The notes: generated by a model not told the origin, from the sequence alone. A DNA stretch of 40,597 nt from Clostridia bacterium (GCA_022801925.1 JAAWTG010000003.1:84611-125207), one strand, 5' to 3'; positions 16,661-24,907 are shown, counted from the first letter of the stretch. Numbers and translations: made by a program.

Positions 16661-18622
16661 ATGGAACAAGAAACTTTGAAATTTTTGCGGCTGCTGTCCC
16701 AGAGATATCCCAATATTCAGACCGCAAGTTCGGAAATTATTAACTTGAATGCAATTTTGAACCTGCCCAAGGGAACAGAACATTTTTTGAGTGATTTGCA
16801 TGGTGAATATGAGGCATTCAGCCATATTTTGCGCAATGCGTCCGGCGTTATTAAAGGCAAAATTGACGAAGCCTTCCAGACGACGCTGACGAAGGCGGAG
16901 CGGAAAACACTTGCAACATTGATTTATTATCCGCGGCAAAAGCTGGCGCTTGTAAAAAAAGAACAGCAGTATTTGAACGACTGGTATAAAATCACGCTGT
17001 ATCGGCTTGTGGAAATTTGCCGGATTATTGCCTCGAAATATACGCGTTCCAAAGTGCGTAAAGCATTGCCCAAGGACTTTGAATATATCATAGAAGAATT
17101 GCTCCATGAACATGGAGATGTGGATAACAAGCAGAAATATTATGCCGGAATCATTGATACTATCATTAAAACAGGGCGTGCAGACGCGTTTATTACAGAG
17201 TTGGCACATCTGATTCAGCGGTTAGCCATTGACCGCCTGCACATATTGGGAGATATTTTTGACCGCGGTCCGGGCGCGGATTTGATTATGGAAACGCTGA
17301 AACGGTATCATTGCGTTGATGTGCAGTGGGGAAATCATGACGTGATGTGGATGGGCGCAGCGGCGGGAAGTACAGTCTGCATTGCAAGCGTGCTGCGTTT
17401 AGCGGCGCGGTATAATAATTTGGATACGGTAGAGGACGGCTACGGTATCAGTCTGCGTCCGCTTGTCACATTTGCCATGGAGGTTTATCGGGACGACCCC
17501 TGCGAATGTTTCCTGCCGGAGACTGTGAATGGCAGCGGCGACAGCATAAAAGACCTTGAAATCATGGCGAAAATCCATAAGGCGATTGCGGTGATACAAT
17601 TTAAGCTGGAGGGGGAAATCATTCGGCGTAATCCTGTTTATGAGATGGAAGACCGGCTGCTGCTGGATAAAATTGATTTTGAGAAAGGAACGCTGCGTCT
17701 GGACGGAAAAGAGTTTCCGATGAAAGACACGCATTTTCCAACAGTACAGCCGGAAAATCCGTATCGGCTGACGCCGGAGGAAAATGATGTGATGGAAAAA
17801 CTGCGTACATTTTTCATGCACAGTGAAAAATTGCAGGAACATATCCGGTTTCTTTATTCCAAAGGCGGTATGTATTTGAAATTCAATGGGAACCTGCTCT
17901 ATCATGGGTGCATTCCGGTGGAGGAGGACGGCAGTTTTATGGCGTTTGAGACGGAAGAGGGGATGCTTTCCGGTAAGGCGCTGCTGGACTATGCAGATAA
18001 GACGGCGCGCAAGGGATATTTCCTGCCGCAGGACGCTGAAGAAAAACAGCGCAGCGAAGATTTTCTGTGGTATTTGGGGTGCGGCAAGAAGTCGCCACTG
18101 TTTGGGAAAAGCAAAATGTCAACGTTTGAACGGTATTTTATTGAGGACAAAGAAGAATGGACGGAAAAGAAAAACGCCTATTATGACAAGATGGAGGATG
18201 CGGCGCTGTGTGAACGGATTTTAAAAGAGTTTGACATGGAGCCGGAGACGTCGCACATCATCAATGGACATGTTCCTGTAAAATGCAAAGCGGGAGAAAA
18301 ACCCATCAAAGCAAATGGAAAATTGTTTGTGATTGACGGCGGACTATCCAAAGCCTATCAGGCAACAACAGGAATCGCGGGATATACACTGATTTATAAT
18401 TCCTATGGGCTTTTGTTGACGTCACACCAGCCGTTTTGCTCCAGAGCACGGGCAATTGAGGAAGAACAGGATATCCATTCCTCCACGGAAGTGGTGGAGA
18501 AAACCTCCACGCGTATGCGCGTTGCAGATACGGATATCGGTTTAGCGCTGAAAAGCCAGATAGAGGAACTGCAATTGTTGCTGGAGGCCTATACCAAAGG
18601 ACTGATTCATCAAAACGAATAG
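16661..18622 (+). CDS. fbp: Fructose-1,6-bisphosphatase, class III
   Basis: A 653-aa enzyme converting fructose-1,6-bisphosphate to fructose-6-phosphate in gluconeogenesis, of the Firmicutes-type class III, which uses a calcineurin-like metallophosphatase core. Metal-site motifs are SDLHGEYEAF (44-53), GDIFDRGPG (about 197-205), WGNHDVMW (about 223-230) and INGHVPVK (about 534-541). The length is near that of B. subtilis Fbp. The frame is open further upstream, but the start at ATG 16661 matches the family N-terminus and lies 33 bases past the -10 box; GGAAAGG is about 11 bases upstream. The gene is monocistronic, with a terminator about 65 bases downstream. Confidence 0.96.
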   Translation: MEQETLKFLRLLSQRYPNIQTASSEIINLNAILNLPKGTEHFLSDLHGEYEAFSHILRNASGVIKGKIDEAFQTTLTKAERKTLATLIYYPRQKLALVKKEQQYLNDWYKITLYRLVEICRIIASKYTRSKVRKALPKDFEYIIEELLHEHGDVDNKQKYYAGIIDTIIKTGRADAFITELAHLIQRLAIDRLHILGDIFDRGPGADLIMETLKRYHCVDVQWGNHDVMWMGAAAGSTVCIASVLRLAARYNNLDTVEDGYGISLRPLVTFAMEVYRDDPCECFLPETVNGSGDSIKDLEIMAKIHKAIAVIQFKLEGEIIRRNPVYEMEDRLLLDKIDFEKGTLRLDGKEFPMKDTHFPTVQPENPYRLTPEENDVMEKLRTFFMHSEKLQEHIRFLYSKGGMYLKFNGNLLYHGCIPVEEDGSFMAFETEEGMLSGKALLDYADKTARKGYFLPQDAEEKQRSEDFLWYLGCGKKSPLFGKSKMSTFERYFIEDKEEWTEKKNAYYDKMEDAALCERILKEFDMEPETSHIINGHVPVKCKAGEKPIKANGKLFVIDGGLSKAYQATTGIAGYTLIYNSYGLLLTSHQPFCSRARAIEEEQDIHSSTEVVEKTSTRMRVADTDIGLALKSQIEELQLLLEAYTKGLIHQNE

Positions 18623-18683
18623 AATATTCGAACGAAGAAAGATGCTATGAATTTTAGCGTACTTTGAAAAGAGACGATATATG

Positions 18684-18726
18684 AAAAAACAGTGCCGGGA
18701 GTGTGTATTCCCAGCACTGTTTTTTG
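18684..18726 (+). terminator. Rho-independent terminator of fbp
   Basis: AACAGTGC (18688-18695) pairs with GCACTGTT (18714-18721), extended by A/T pairs and an inner GGGA/TCCC, followed by a T-run. Confidence 0.88.
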
Positions 18727-18854
18727 CTTTAATATGTTTATCGGAAATAATATCATTTTCGTCAATTCAAATTATTTCATTGCACCAATTGATTTGTTTT
18801 GGAAATAGCATAACAGAGAATCGCGTAGAAAGTTTTGACACATGGCAAGTTTAC

Positions 18855-19058
18855 TTATATGTCTTTTCGATATAGTACAATATCCTCCACGCGGCAATCT
18901 AAAATATTACATAAATCATTTAATGTCACGGTGGTGATGGGCTTGTTATGACGCAGCCGATCCAACAGGCTCCGGCTGATATTATATTGCGTAATTAACA
19001 TATATGTCGTGAAGCCTTTTTGCTTCATTGTTTCATAAAAAGGTTCATATGTGATCAT
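18855..19058 (-). CDS. Small XRE/Cro-type helix-turn-helix protein
   Basis: A 67-aa protein that is little more than one Cro/CI-like DNA-binding domain: GFTTYMLITQYNISRSLLDRLRHNK (about 14-38) is the helix-turn-helix and VTLNDLCNILDCRVEDIVLYRKD the following helices. I place the start at ATG 19058 (MITYEPF), where AGGTGA lies 6 bases upstream; the ATG at 19064 is too close to that site. It has its own promoter whose -35 box overlaps that of the divergent unit, and repeated 13-bp sites lie around both promoters, so it is probably a repressor of itself and of the small membrane-protein transcript (inference). Confidence 0.8.
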   Translation of the reverse strand: MITYEPFYETMKQKGFTTYMLITQYNISRSLLDRLRHNKPITTVTLNDLCNILDCRVEDIVLYRKDI

Positions 19059-19078
19059 AGACATTCACCTACTATTTC

Positions 19079-19107
19079 ATTATATTTTATTATCTATCTA
19101 TTGACAA
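19079..19107 (-). promoter_or_regulatory. Promoter of the small XRE gene
   Basis: On the minus strand TTGTCA (19107-19102), 17 bases, TATAAT (19084-19079). The -35 overlaps the -35 of the + promoter. Confidence 0.75.
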
Positions 19108-19148
19108 TGGTCGATAAATAGAGTATAATAATATAGTCGATAAATAGA
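19093..19148. repeat. Three-copy operator-like repeat
   Basis: GTCGATAAATAGA occurs at 19110-19122 and 19136-19148 within a 16-base direct repeat of period 26. An inverted copy with 11 of 13 matches, TCTATCTATTGAC, lies at 19093-19105. The first two face each other across AATG and cover both promoters' -35/spacer regions. Confidence 0.75.
19101..19129 (+). promoter_or_regulatory. Perfect-consensus sigma-A promoter toward the 53-aa protein
   Basis: TTGACA (19101-19106), exactly 17 bases, TATAAT (19124-19129). The transcript would start near 19136 and has a leader of about 240 bases with only very short frames (e.g. 12 codons at 19159-19197) before the gene at 19376. Confidence 0.85.
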
Positions 19149-19375
19149 GTATGCATCTATGAACGAAAATAATTCAGGAAACACACGATTTCTGTGATAA
19201 ATTAAGAGAAATAGATATAAACACCCCATCATAAAAAGGCGTGAAGGATAAGAAGCCGTAAAAGAAAGACTGCATGTATAGTAAAAAGCGCGTGTAGGAA
19301 CATTTTAGAGGTGAAATATTTAAACGTGGAAAGACACAGTAAAACTTAGATATCATAGGAAGGGGTGGTGGATAT

Positions 19376-19537
19376 ATGAATAAGCAAAAAATCATCGTTG
19401 TAAGTCTTATGATATTTTCTGCAATATTCTTCAGTGGAACGATGTTCTATCAAAACAGTGTACAGTATTTAGCCAAACATCATCCTGAACAGGGATATCA
19501 ATTTTACGAAGAAGAACGTTATGAAACAGAGGAGTGA
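19376..19537 (+). CDS. Small single-pass membrane protein (53 aa)
   Basis: A short gene starting at ATG 19376 behind a strong purine-rich site (AGGAAGGGGTGGTGG, 19358-19370) and ending at TGA 19535-19537. Residues 1-5 are positive (MNKQK), about 6-26 form a hydrophobic helix, and the C-terminal half is polar and acidic (HHPEQGYQFYEEERYETEE). It looks like a small inner-membrane protein with an external acidic tail, or a secreted peptide precursor. I do not recognise a family. It is driven by the perfect promoter at 19101-19129 under the probable control of the divergent XRE protein, and the shared terminator at 19711-19740 follows. Confidence 0.6.
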   Translation: MNKQKIIVVSLMIFSAIFFSGTMFYQNSVQYLAKHHPEQGYQFYEEERYETEE

Positions 19538-19710
19538 AACAGTTGTAGTAGGAAAGCAGAGAAATAGAACAGATTCATGATATAGAAAAGGGTAGTGAAT
19601 CTGAATCAAATGTATTCAGCAGAAAAACAGTTGCTATATATCTCCCCCCCCCAGACCCCACACATATATAATGATATATAGCGTTATGATATTGGTGCAA
19701 AAAGCACAAA

Positions 19711-19740
19711 AAAGGCAGGTATTCATACCTGCCTTTTTTT
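19711..19740. terminator. Bidirectional terminator
   Basis: GGCAGGTA (19714-19721) pairs with TACCTGCC (19726-19733), loop TTCA, with an A-run before and a T-run after. It ends the + transcript of the small membrane protein and the - transcript of the portal gene. The 215 bases between the two genes otherwise hold a run of 9 C at 19644-19652. Confidence 0.88.
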
Positions 19741-19752
19741 ATAAACTCTTAG

Positions 19753-21408
19753 TTAGGAGCCCTGATTGCTGTTCTTGTCGGAAGATGGTGTTTTTTCTTT
19801 CTGCACTGATTCAGCGGGCGTCTGTGCAGCGACTGCGTCCTGTTCCTGCAACATTTGTTCCAGTTCGTGAATAAGCTTGTCTTTTCCTTCAAAACTCATC
19901 ATACTCAGCGTCATAATTGCCTGTTTGGCGTTTTCAGGACGGAACATACCCATATTATAAAATTCCTGCGCCATTTGATTTTGCGACAGGCGTGTGAACG
20001 GATTAGACTTTTCAGGCAGAATTTTAATGTCAAACACCGGGGCTTCTACGCTTTCGCCCAGCAAATCCTTATTAGAAAATTTGATATATTTCCGGCTGCC
20101 ATCTTCGCCTGTAATACGAATTTGGCGGTCTTCATCAAAGAACTGCCGAATCAGAGAAATACACATATAGATAATTTGCTTATAGCTTTCATAGGTGTTG
20201 TTAATGATATCGCGGGACAGTTTATTTCCTGCCTCCTGCAAAGCCACAATCGCTCCATATGCCGTGACGCCGCCGGAGGAACCGCCCTGCATGAAATCAC
20301 GGTTTCCTGTCAGTTCTTTGAGTTCTTCGATTTTGTTTAAACGGTGTTGGATAATGTAGGGGTCGAGGGGATTTGCCTGAAATTCACGGACATTTTCATC
20401 GCGCAAACTGCCTGTCACATGTACAATATCCTGCGATAAATCCAGCAGTTCCTCTTCGTTGATACCACCGTTATCACGCACCAGCCAGCGGACTTTTCCT
20501 GAAATTAGCGCATTTTCGGAGATGATAGAATCCAGTTTGTCAACATAAGTCTGGCAGTTTTTAGAAAGGTCAATCAACCCAAAACCAACAGGTGTACCAT
20601 CCATTGGATAGAGCACATCAAAGATAACAGGATAGTGTCCATGCGCATATAGTCCGGTTTGCGCTGTCTGCGGGCGGTCTTCGCTGCTGTCAAGCACAGT
20701 ATCGCCGGTGAATTTGGTCATGTGAAGTATTTTTTTGCCGTCGGGCTGCACTACTTTATAGTAGCAGTCCACCACCAGAGATTTTTCCTGAAAATCTACA
20801 TGTTGTTCACGCGACTGGATGCTGAGCAAACCTTCCTGTCCCAATGCATCACCGGCATGGGGATAGAGCGTGCGCAGTTCGTTGTTATCCACCATGTTGA
20901 CAAGGAACAAGTAGCGGGAGTTTTGAATATCCTCCACACCAGGCTCCCAAAAGATGTTGAGAATATCCAGACGTTGGATATCAATGTCTCCCAAACCGCT
21001 ATTCAGTTCCGGATTGAAAAACACGCCATAGGGAACAACGCCGTTTTTCAATTTGTACCAAGTTGCCTTGGAAAATGTGTCTTTGAAGTTGCATGCGTCT
21101 AACTCAAATGGGATGATTTGAGAGAGCATTTCCGCCTGCGGCACATCGTTTTCCTCTCTTGCCAAAACATTGGGAGAAGGATAGTTATCCATAATCTCCG
21201 CATGTTTATAAGCAAGGGCATTGAATAAAAATGATGTGGTTGTCTCAGGAATTTCTGTGCTGCCGCGCACAAAATCCCAATGCTGTGCACGGTACCATTT
21301 GTCATTTTGAATGACTTTGCTGTCAAATTCTTTTTTTGCATTGACATAGGCAATGAGTTTCTTTTGCATATCTGCAAAACGTTCTTTGGAAATGGTTGTT
21401 TGATACAT
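19753..21408 (-). CDS. Isolated phage portal protein
   Basis: A 551-aa intact protein with features I recognise from portal proteins of tailed phages in Firmicutes: TSFLFNALAYKHAEIMDNYP near the start, an IDIQRLDILNIFWEPGVEDIQNSRYLFL block (split about 152-180), LISGKVRWLV, and the GGSSGGVTAYGAIVALQEAGNKLSRDI stretch (about 385-411) typical of the wing/stem region. The C-terminal 35 residues are low-complexity (Q, E, S, K). Portal proteins form the dodecameric DNA gate of a capsid. No terminase, protease, capsid or tail gene is near. The start is ATG 21408 with AAGGAGG 7 bases upstream. It lies 148 bases behind htpG on the same strand without a clear terminator between. It may be a relic or a domesticated gene. 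Confidence 0.75.
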   Translation of the reverse strand: MYQTTISKERFADMQKKLIAYVNAKKEFDSKVIQNDKWYRAQHWDFVRGSTEIPETTTSFLFNALAYKHAEIMDNYPSPNVLAREENDVPQAEMLSQIIPFELDACNFKDTFSKATWYKLKNGVVPYGVFFNPELNSGLGDIDIQRLDILNIFWEPGVEDIQNSRYLFLVNMVDNNELRTLYPHAGDALGQEGLLSIQSREQHVDFQEKSLVVDCYYKVVQPDGKKILHMTKFTGDTVLDSSEDRPQTAQTGLYAHGHYPVIFDVLYPMDGTPVGFGLIDLSKNCQTYVDKLDSIISENALISGKVRWLVRDNGGINEEELLDLSQDIVHVTGSLRDENVREFQANPLDPYIIQHRLNKIEELKELTGNRDFMQGGSSGGVTAYGAIVALQEAGNKLSRDIINNTYESYKQIIYMCISLIRQFFDEDRQIRITGEDGSRKYIKFSNKDLLGESVEAPVFDIKILPEKSNPFTRLSQNQMAQEFYNMGMFRPENAKQAIMTLSMMSFEGKDKLIHELEQMLQEQDAVAAQTPAESVQKEKTPSSDKNSNQGS

Positions 21409-21556
21409 ATTGCTTCCTCCTTAAAATCGGTTTGAAATTTTAAGAAGGAATCTAAAAAGAGTTCCTATATATAAGCCGGTGCAGCGTCAACGGGAGACGC
21501 CGCGCCGGATGTTGTTCAGGGCAGAAACGTTAGAAACTGCACGAGAGTTTCTGCAC

Positions 21557-23401
21557 TTATTGAAACAATTTGTTTAAAATCTGTCCTGTTCGGGAGACAA
21601 ATTCCGTCATTTGCTCTGCGCTCAGCGGTGTTTGTGCTAATGTCGCAATATCATAGATATAGTGACAGGTTAAATCAGCCAGCTCCTTGTCCGCGCAGCC
21701 TGCAAGCGCACGCACCGCCGGATTTGCCATGTTCAGCGTCAATGTTTTTTGCACAGGACCGCTAGCCATCATCGGACCGCCGAACATTTTGCTCATTTCT
21801 TCCATACGGCGGGATTGTTCATCCAGCGTGACAATGGCAGGAACGGATTCGTTCTTCAGCGATGTTAGTTCAATGTGAAGCTGGTCGTCTTTTAAAGCGT
21901 CTTTGAATAATTGAATCAGTTCTTCCGATTGTTCTACAGAATCGTTTTTGAGAGAATCGGCAAGACCGGCGTCAATACGCTCGAATTTTACTGTATTGTT
22001 TTTATATTCTGCAAAACTAATGAAATGTGTGTCCAAAACATGGGGCAAAATGACTGCTTGCAATCCGTTCTCCTGAAACATGGAAATATATTGTGCCTGC
22101 TGTTTCGGGTCGGAAACATAATAGACTTTGTTTTCGTGCTGCTCTTTTGCCTTGTCCAGATATTCTTCCAGCGTTACATAGGTTTCATCTGTGGTCTTGT
22201 AAAGAATACTGCTGCCGATGCGGTCATAGAATTTTTCGTCTTGCATGCAGCCGAATTTAATAAACGGACTGATGTCGTCCCAATATTTTTCATAGGAGGG
22301 ACGGTCAGTTTTAAACATAGAAGTTAGCTTATCTGCAACTTTTTTTGTGATGTGTTCCGATACTTTGCGGACATATCCGTCGTTTTGCAGAAAACTGCGC
22401 GATACGTTCAGCGGCAAATCAGGACAGTCGATAACGCCCTTGAGCAGCATTAAATATTCAGGAATCACTTCTTTGATATTGTCTGCAACAAATACCTGAT
22501 TGTTGTAGAGTTTGATTTGTCCGGTGGACGAATCCATTTCATGTTTGAGTTTTGGAAAATATAAAATCCCTTTTAAATTAAACGGATAGTCCACGTTGAG
22601 GTGAATCCAAAACAGCGGCGGTGTGAAATCGAAAAAGACTTTATGATAAAAGTCAATATATTCTTCGTCAGTGCATTCCGACGGTTGTTTCAGCCAAAGT
22701 GGATTGGGGTCGTTAATCGGCGTAGGTTCCTTTGGCGTTTCTTCGGTTGTTTCGTCTTCCGCTGCAGTTTCTTCTTTGGAGGCATTTGCATCAATACAGT
22801 AGATGTTGGTGGGCAGAAAACTGCAATATTTGTGCAGAACACTTTCCACCGTATAGAAATTCAGCATGTCTTCATTATCAGCGGAGATATGTAGAATCAC
22901 ATCACTCCCGCGCTGTGTGCGCGTACCTTCCGTGAGTTCGTAGTCCGTGCCGCCTTCGCAGCTCCAAAACGCCGGTTTTGCGTCGGGCTGGCAGGACAAC
23001 GTATGGATTTCCACTTTGTCTGCTACCATGAATGCAGAATAGAATCCAAGTCCAAAATGACCGATGATGGTGTTATCATCTTTATATTTGCTTAAAAATT
23101 CTTCTGCGCCGGAAAATGCCACCTGCGTGATATATTTTTCTACTTCTTCTGCCGTCATACCGATTCCGTTGTCGGAAAATGTCAGCGTTTTGTTTTCTTT
23201 ATCTACCGTTACCGTCACGGCATATTGCGGATTGTCCTCCACCTGCGCTTCGCCCACACCAACCAGTTTTTTTAGCTTTGCAATTGCATCGCAGCCGTTT
23301 GATACCAGTTCGCGGATGAAAATATCTTTGTCAGAATACAGCCACTTTTTAATAATGGGAAATATGTTTTCCGTATGGACTTGAATGGTTCCCTTTGCCA
23401 T
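21557..23401 (-). CDS. htpG: Chaperone protein HtpG (Hsp90)
   Basis: A 614-aa ATP-dependent chaperone of the Hsp90 family. The GHKL ATP site is seen as Glu31 in FIRELVSNGCDAI, DNGIGMT (77-83) and GHFGLGFYSAF (114-124). Middle and dimerisation domains follow, ending in a bacterial-type tail without MEEVD. Between the N and middle domains (about 203-234) lies an acidic Glu/Thr-rich linker, longer than in E. coli HtpG. The frame extends upstream, but ATG 23401 (MAKGTIQVHTENIFP) is preceded by AAAGGAGG and fits the family. A perfect CIRCE element lies 39 bases upstream, so HrcA control is likely. The portal gene follows on the same strand. Confidence 0.97.
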   Translation of the reverse strand: MAKGTIQVHTENIFPIIKKWLYSDKDIFIRELVSNGCDAIAKLKKLVGVGEAQVEDNPQYAVTVTVDKENKTLTFSDNGIGMTAEEVEKYITQVAFSGAEEFLSKYKDDNTIIGHFGLGFYSAFMVADKVEIHTLSCQPDAKPAFWSCEGGTDYELTEGTRTQRGSDVILHISADNEDMLNFYTVESVLHKYCSFLPTNIYCIDANASKEETAAEDETTEETPKEPTPINDPNPLWLKQPSECTDEEYIDFYHKVFFDFTPPLFWIHLNVDYPFNLKGILYFPKLKHEMDSSTGQIKLYNNQVFVADNIKEVIPEYLMLLKGVIDCPDLPLNVSRSFLQNDGYVRKVSEHITKKVADKLTSMFKTDRPSYEKYWDDISPFIKFGCMQDEKFYDRIGSSILYKTTDETYVTLEEYLDKAKEQHENKVYYVSDPKQQAQYISMFQENGLQAVILPHVLDTHFISFAEYKNNTVKFERIDAGLADSLKNDSVEQSEELIQLFKDALKDDQLHIELTSLKNESVPAIVTLDEQSRRMEEMSKMFGGPMMASGPVQKTLTLNMANPAVRALAGCADKELADLTCHYIYDIATLAQTPLSAEQMTEFVSRTGQILNKLFQ

Positions 23402-23439
23402 GATACTGGTTCCTCCTTTGTAGTAAACAAGCAATTTTG

Positions 23440-23466
23440 TTAGCACTCTCATCTACTGAGTGCTAA
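23440..23466. promoter_or_regulatory. CIRCE element (HrcA operator) of htpG
   Basis: TTAGCACTC (23440-23448), 9 bases, GAGTGCTAA (23458-23466): an exact match to the CIRCE consensus. It lies in the htpG leader. No hrcA gene is in the window. Confidence 0.95.
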
Positions 23467-23477
23467 TATTGGGTGAG

Positions 23478-23503
23478 AAAAAAACCGTCTCATCTTTTGA
23501 CGG
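23478..23503 (-). terminator. Terminator of tRNA-Pro
   Basis: On the minus strand CCGTC/GACGG (23499-23503 with 23485-23489) followed by seven T (A-run 23478-23484). It separates the tRNA from htpG. Confidence 0.75.
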
Positions 23504-23512
23504 CTTTTCAAC

Positions 23513-23589
23513 TGGTCGGGGTTGAGGGATTTGAACCCGCGGCCTCATGGTCCCAAACCATGCGCGCTACCAAACTGCGCCAAACCCCG
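23513..23589 (-). tRNA. tRNA-Pro (anticodon UGG)
   Basis: A 77-base tRNA on the minus strand, including an encoded CCA (TGG at 23513-23515 on +). The acceptor stem pairs CGGGGTT with AACCCCG, the anticodon stem-loop is CATGG-TTTGGGA-CCATG giving anticodon TGG, and the T-arm has GGTTCAAATC. It has its own promoter and terminator. Confidence 0.95.
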
Positions 23590-23641
23590 GTGTAATTGTA
23601 ATGTCAACGGACAAAAATATCCATTTATATTACAAAATAAT

Positions 23642-23670
23642 ATTATATCGGAAATCAGAACATTTGTAAA
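23642..23670 (-). promoter_or_regulatory. Sigma-A promoter of tRNA-Pro
   Basis: On the minus strand TTTACA (23670-23665), 17 bases, TATAAT (23647-23642), about 52 bases before the tRNA 5' end. Confidence 0.7.
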
Positions 23671-23740
23671 CTATTAGAAAAAGCGATAAATTGCCGTGAG
23701 ACCAAATTAAGGTATAATTTCATAAAATAACGCCGAAATA

Positions 23741-24787
23741 CTATAAAATACGCTGGATTTTGAGCTCTTTTAGGCATTCTTTGCAGACGATTGCAGTGAT
23801 AAACAGTCCAACATAGCCGAAAAAGGAATAGAGATAACCTACCAGTGTGGAGAAACCGAGCAGTGCTAATAGACCGCCGCCGCCGCAAAGCAGAAAGGTA
23901 TAGGGCAGGCGTTTATTTTCCGGCGCTAAACTCAACACCCCTTGTCCACAGGAGATGGCGGTGGTCAGCATGGCAATATAGATAGTCAGTCCGTAGAATA
24001 GTTTGAAATGTTTTCCCATAAACGCGGCATAGGTAAGCGCCGGCATTTGTGTCAAATAAAAATCAGGATAGAGTGAGACATAATAAATCGAAAGACCGCA
24101 GACACCGATAAAAATGCTGCCCAGTAAACCACCCCAAATGGCAGTAGCGGCATTTGGCATATATTTTTTCATGCCGCAGACCACCGCAGGAATACTGATG
24201 AGATTATAGCTGATATAAACCAGAGCGGAAAGCAGCCAATTGTCGTTGATACAAATCAGTTCATGCAGAGCGTTCATTGTGCTTTGGTCGCCAAACAGCA
24301 ACTTATAAGCGCCCAAAGCAACCATGCCTAATACCATGATTGGTGTGAGAATGGTATTGGCGACAACGGTTCCTCGAATACCGAAAAGAAAAACAACAGA
24401 GCAAACAGCTGCCATGCTGATAATACCTGCCAAATAGGGGAGATGTAACTCTTGTTGAAATAGTGCGCCGCTGCCGGACAGCATGATGCAAAAAGTTGCA
24501 CCCATATAACAATTTCCGAAGATGGAAAAGAATTTTCCGGATTTTTTGCCGAAAAGTTCCTTGCAAAAGTCGGTATAAGAGGACAATGCCAACCGATAAA
24601 TTTTGAGAAACATTCCGCAGCCGACAAAGGCGAAAAACAAGATGGTTAAACACATTCCCCAAAATCCCCACCAGCCGAACCGCCCGAAAAAACGCCAGAT
24701 TTCCTGTCCGGAAGCGAATCCGGCGCCTAAGACCGCGCCGGTATAGACACAGGCAAGCCGAAATGCGCTGGCAGCATTGGTTTTCAT
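23741..24787 (-). CDS. YkvI family membrane protein
   Basis: A 348-aa polytopic membrane protein with about 10 hydrophobic segments. The N-terminal YTGAVLGAGFASGQEIWRFF stretch (about 16-34) is the hallmark I know from the YkvI family, related to the APC/LeuT-fold amino-acid transporters, where the GAGFASGQE loop corresponds to the unwound first helix. Substrate and role are unknown. It starts at ATG 24787 with AAAGGAGG about 10 bases upstream and appears monocistronic, upstream of the tRNA-Pro promoter. A short intergenic region separates it from the divergent GNAT gene. Confidence 0.85.
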   Translation of the reverse strand: MKTNAASAFRLACVYTGAVLGAGFASGQEIWRFFGRFGWWGFWGMCLTILFFAFVGCGMFLKIYRLALSSYTDFCKELFGKKSGKFFSIFGNCYMGATFCIMLSGSGALFQQELHLPYLAGIISMAAVCSVVFLFGIRGTVVANTILTPIMVLGMVALGAYKLLFGDQSTMNALHELICINDNWLLSALVYISYNLISIPAVVCGMKKYMPNAATAIWGGLLGSIFIGVCGLSIYYVSLYPDFYLTQMPALTYAAFMGKHFKLFYGLTIYIAMLTTAISCGQGVLSLAPENKRLPYTFLLCGGGGLLALLGFSTLVGYLYSFFGYVGLFITAIVCKECLKELKIQRIL

Positions 24788-24907
24788 AGATGGCGTTCCT
24801 CCTTTTCATATAAATGGTATAGCTTATTTATATGAAAAAGATGGAAAAGATAGTACTATACAATTCTGTAAAAGTGTGGTAAACTGAAAAAAGTGGGGGA
24901 ATGCGAT

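Noticed and set aside
18681-18875. 64-codon + frame MKKQCRECVFPAL...
   Set aside because: Its first codons are the fbp terminator hairpin and no ribosome binding site precedes it.
19159-19239. Short frame MNENNSGNTRFL that continues as DKLREIDINTPS after a one-base shift
   Set aside because: It might be a decayed gene start, but it is too short, has no ribosome binding site, and no family is recognisable.
23690-23717. TATAAT at 23711 on the + strand beyond the ykvI stop codon
   Set aside because: The -35 match is poor (TTGCCG, 16-base spacer) and it would only transcribe ykvI in antisense; chance in AT-rich DNA is likely.
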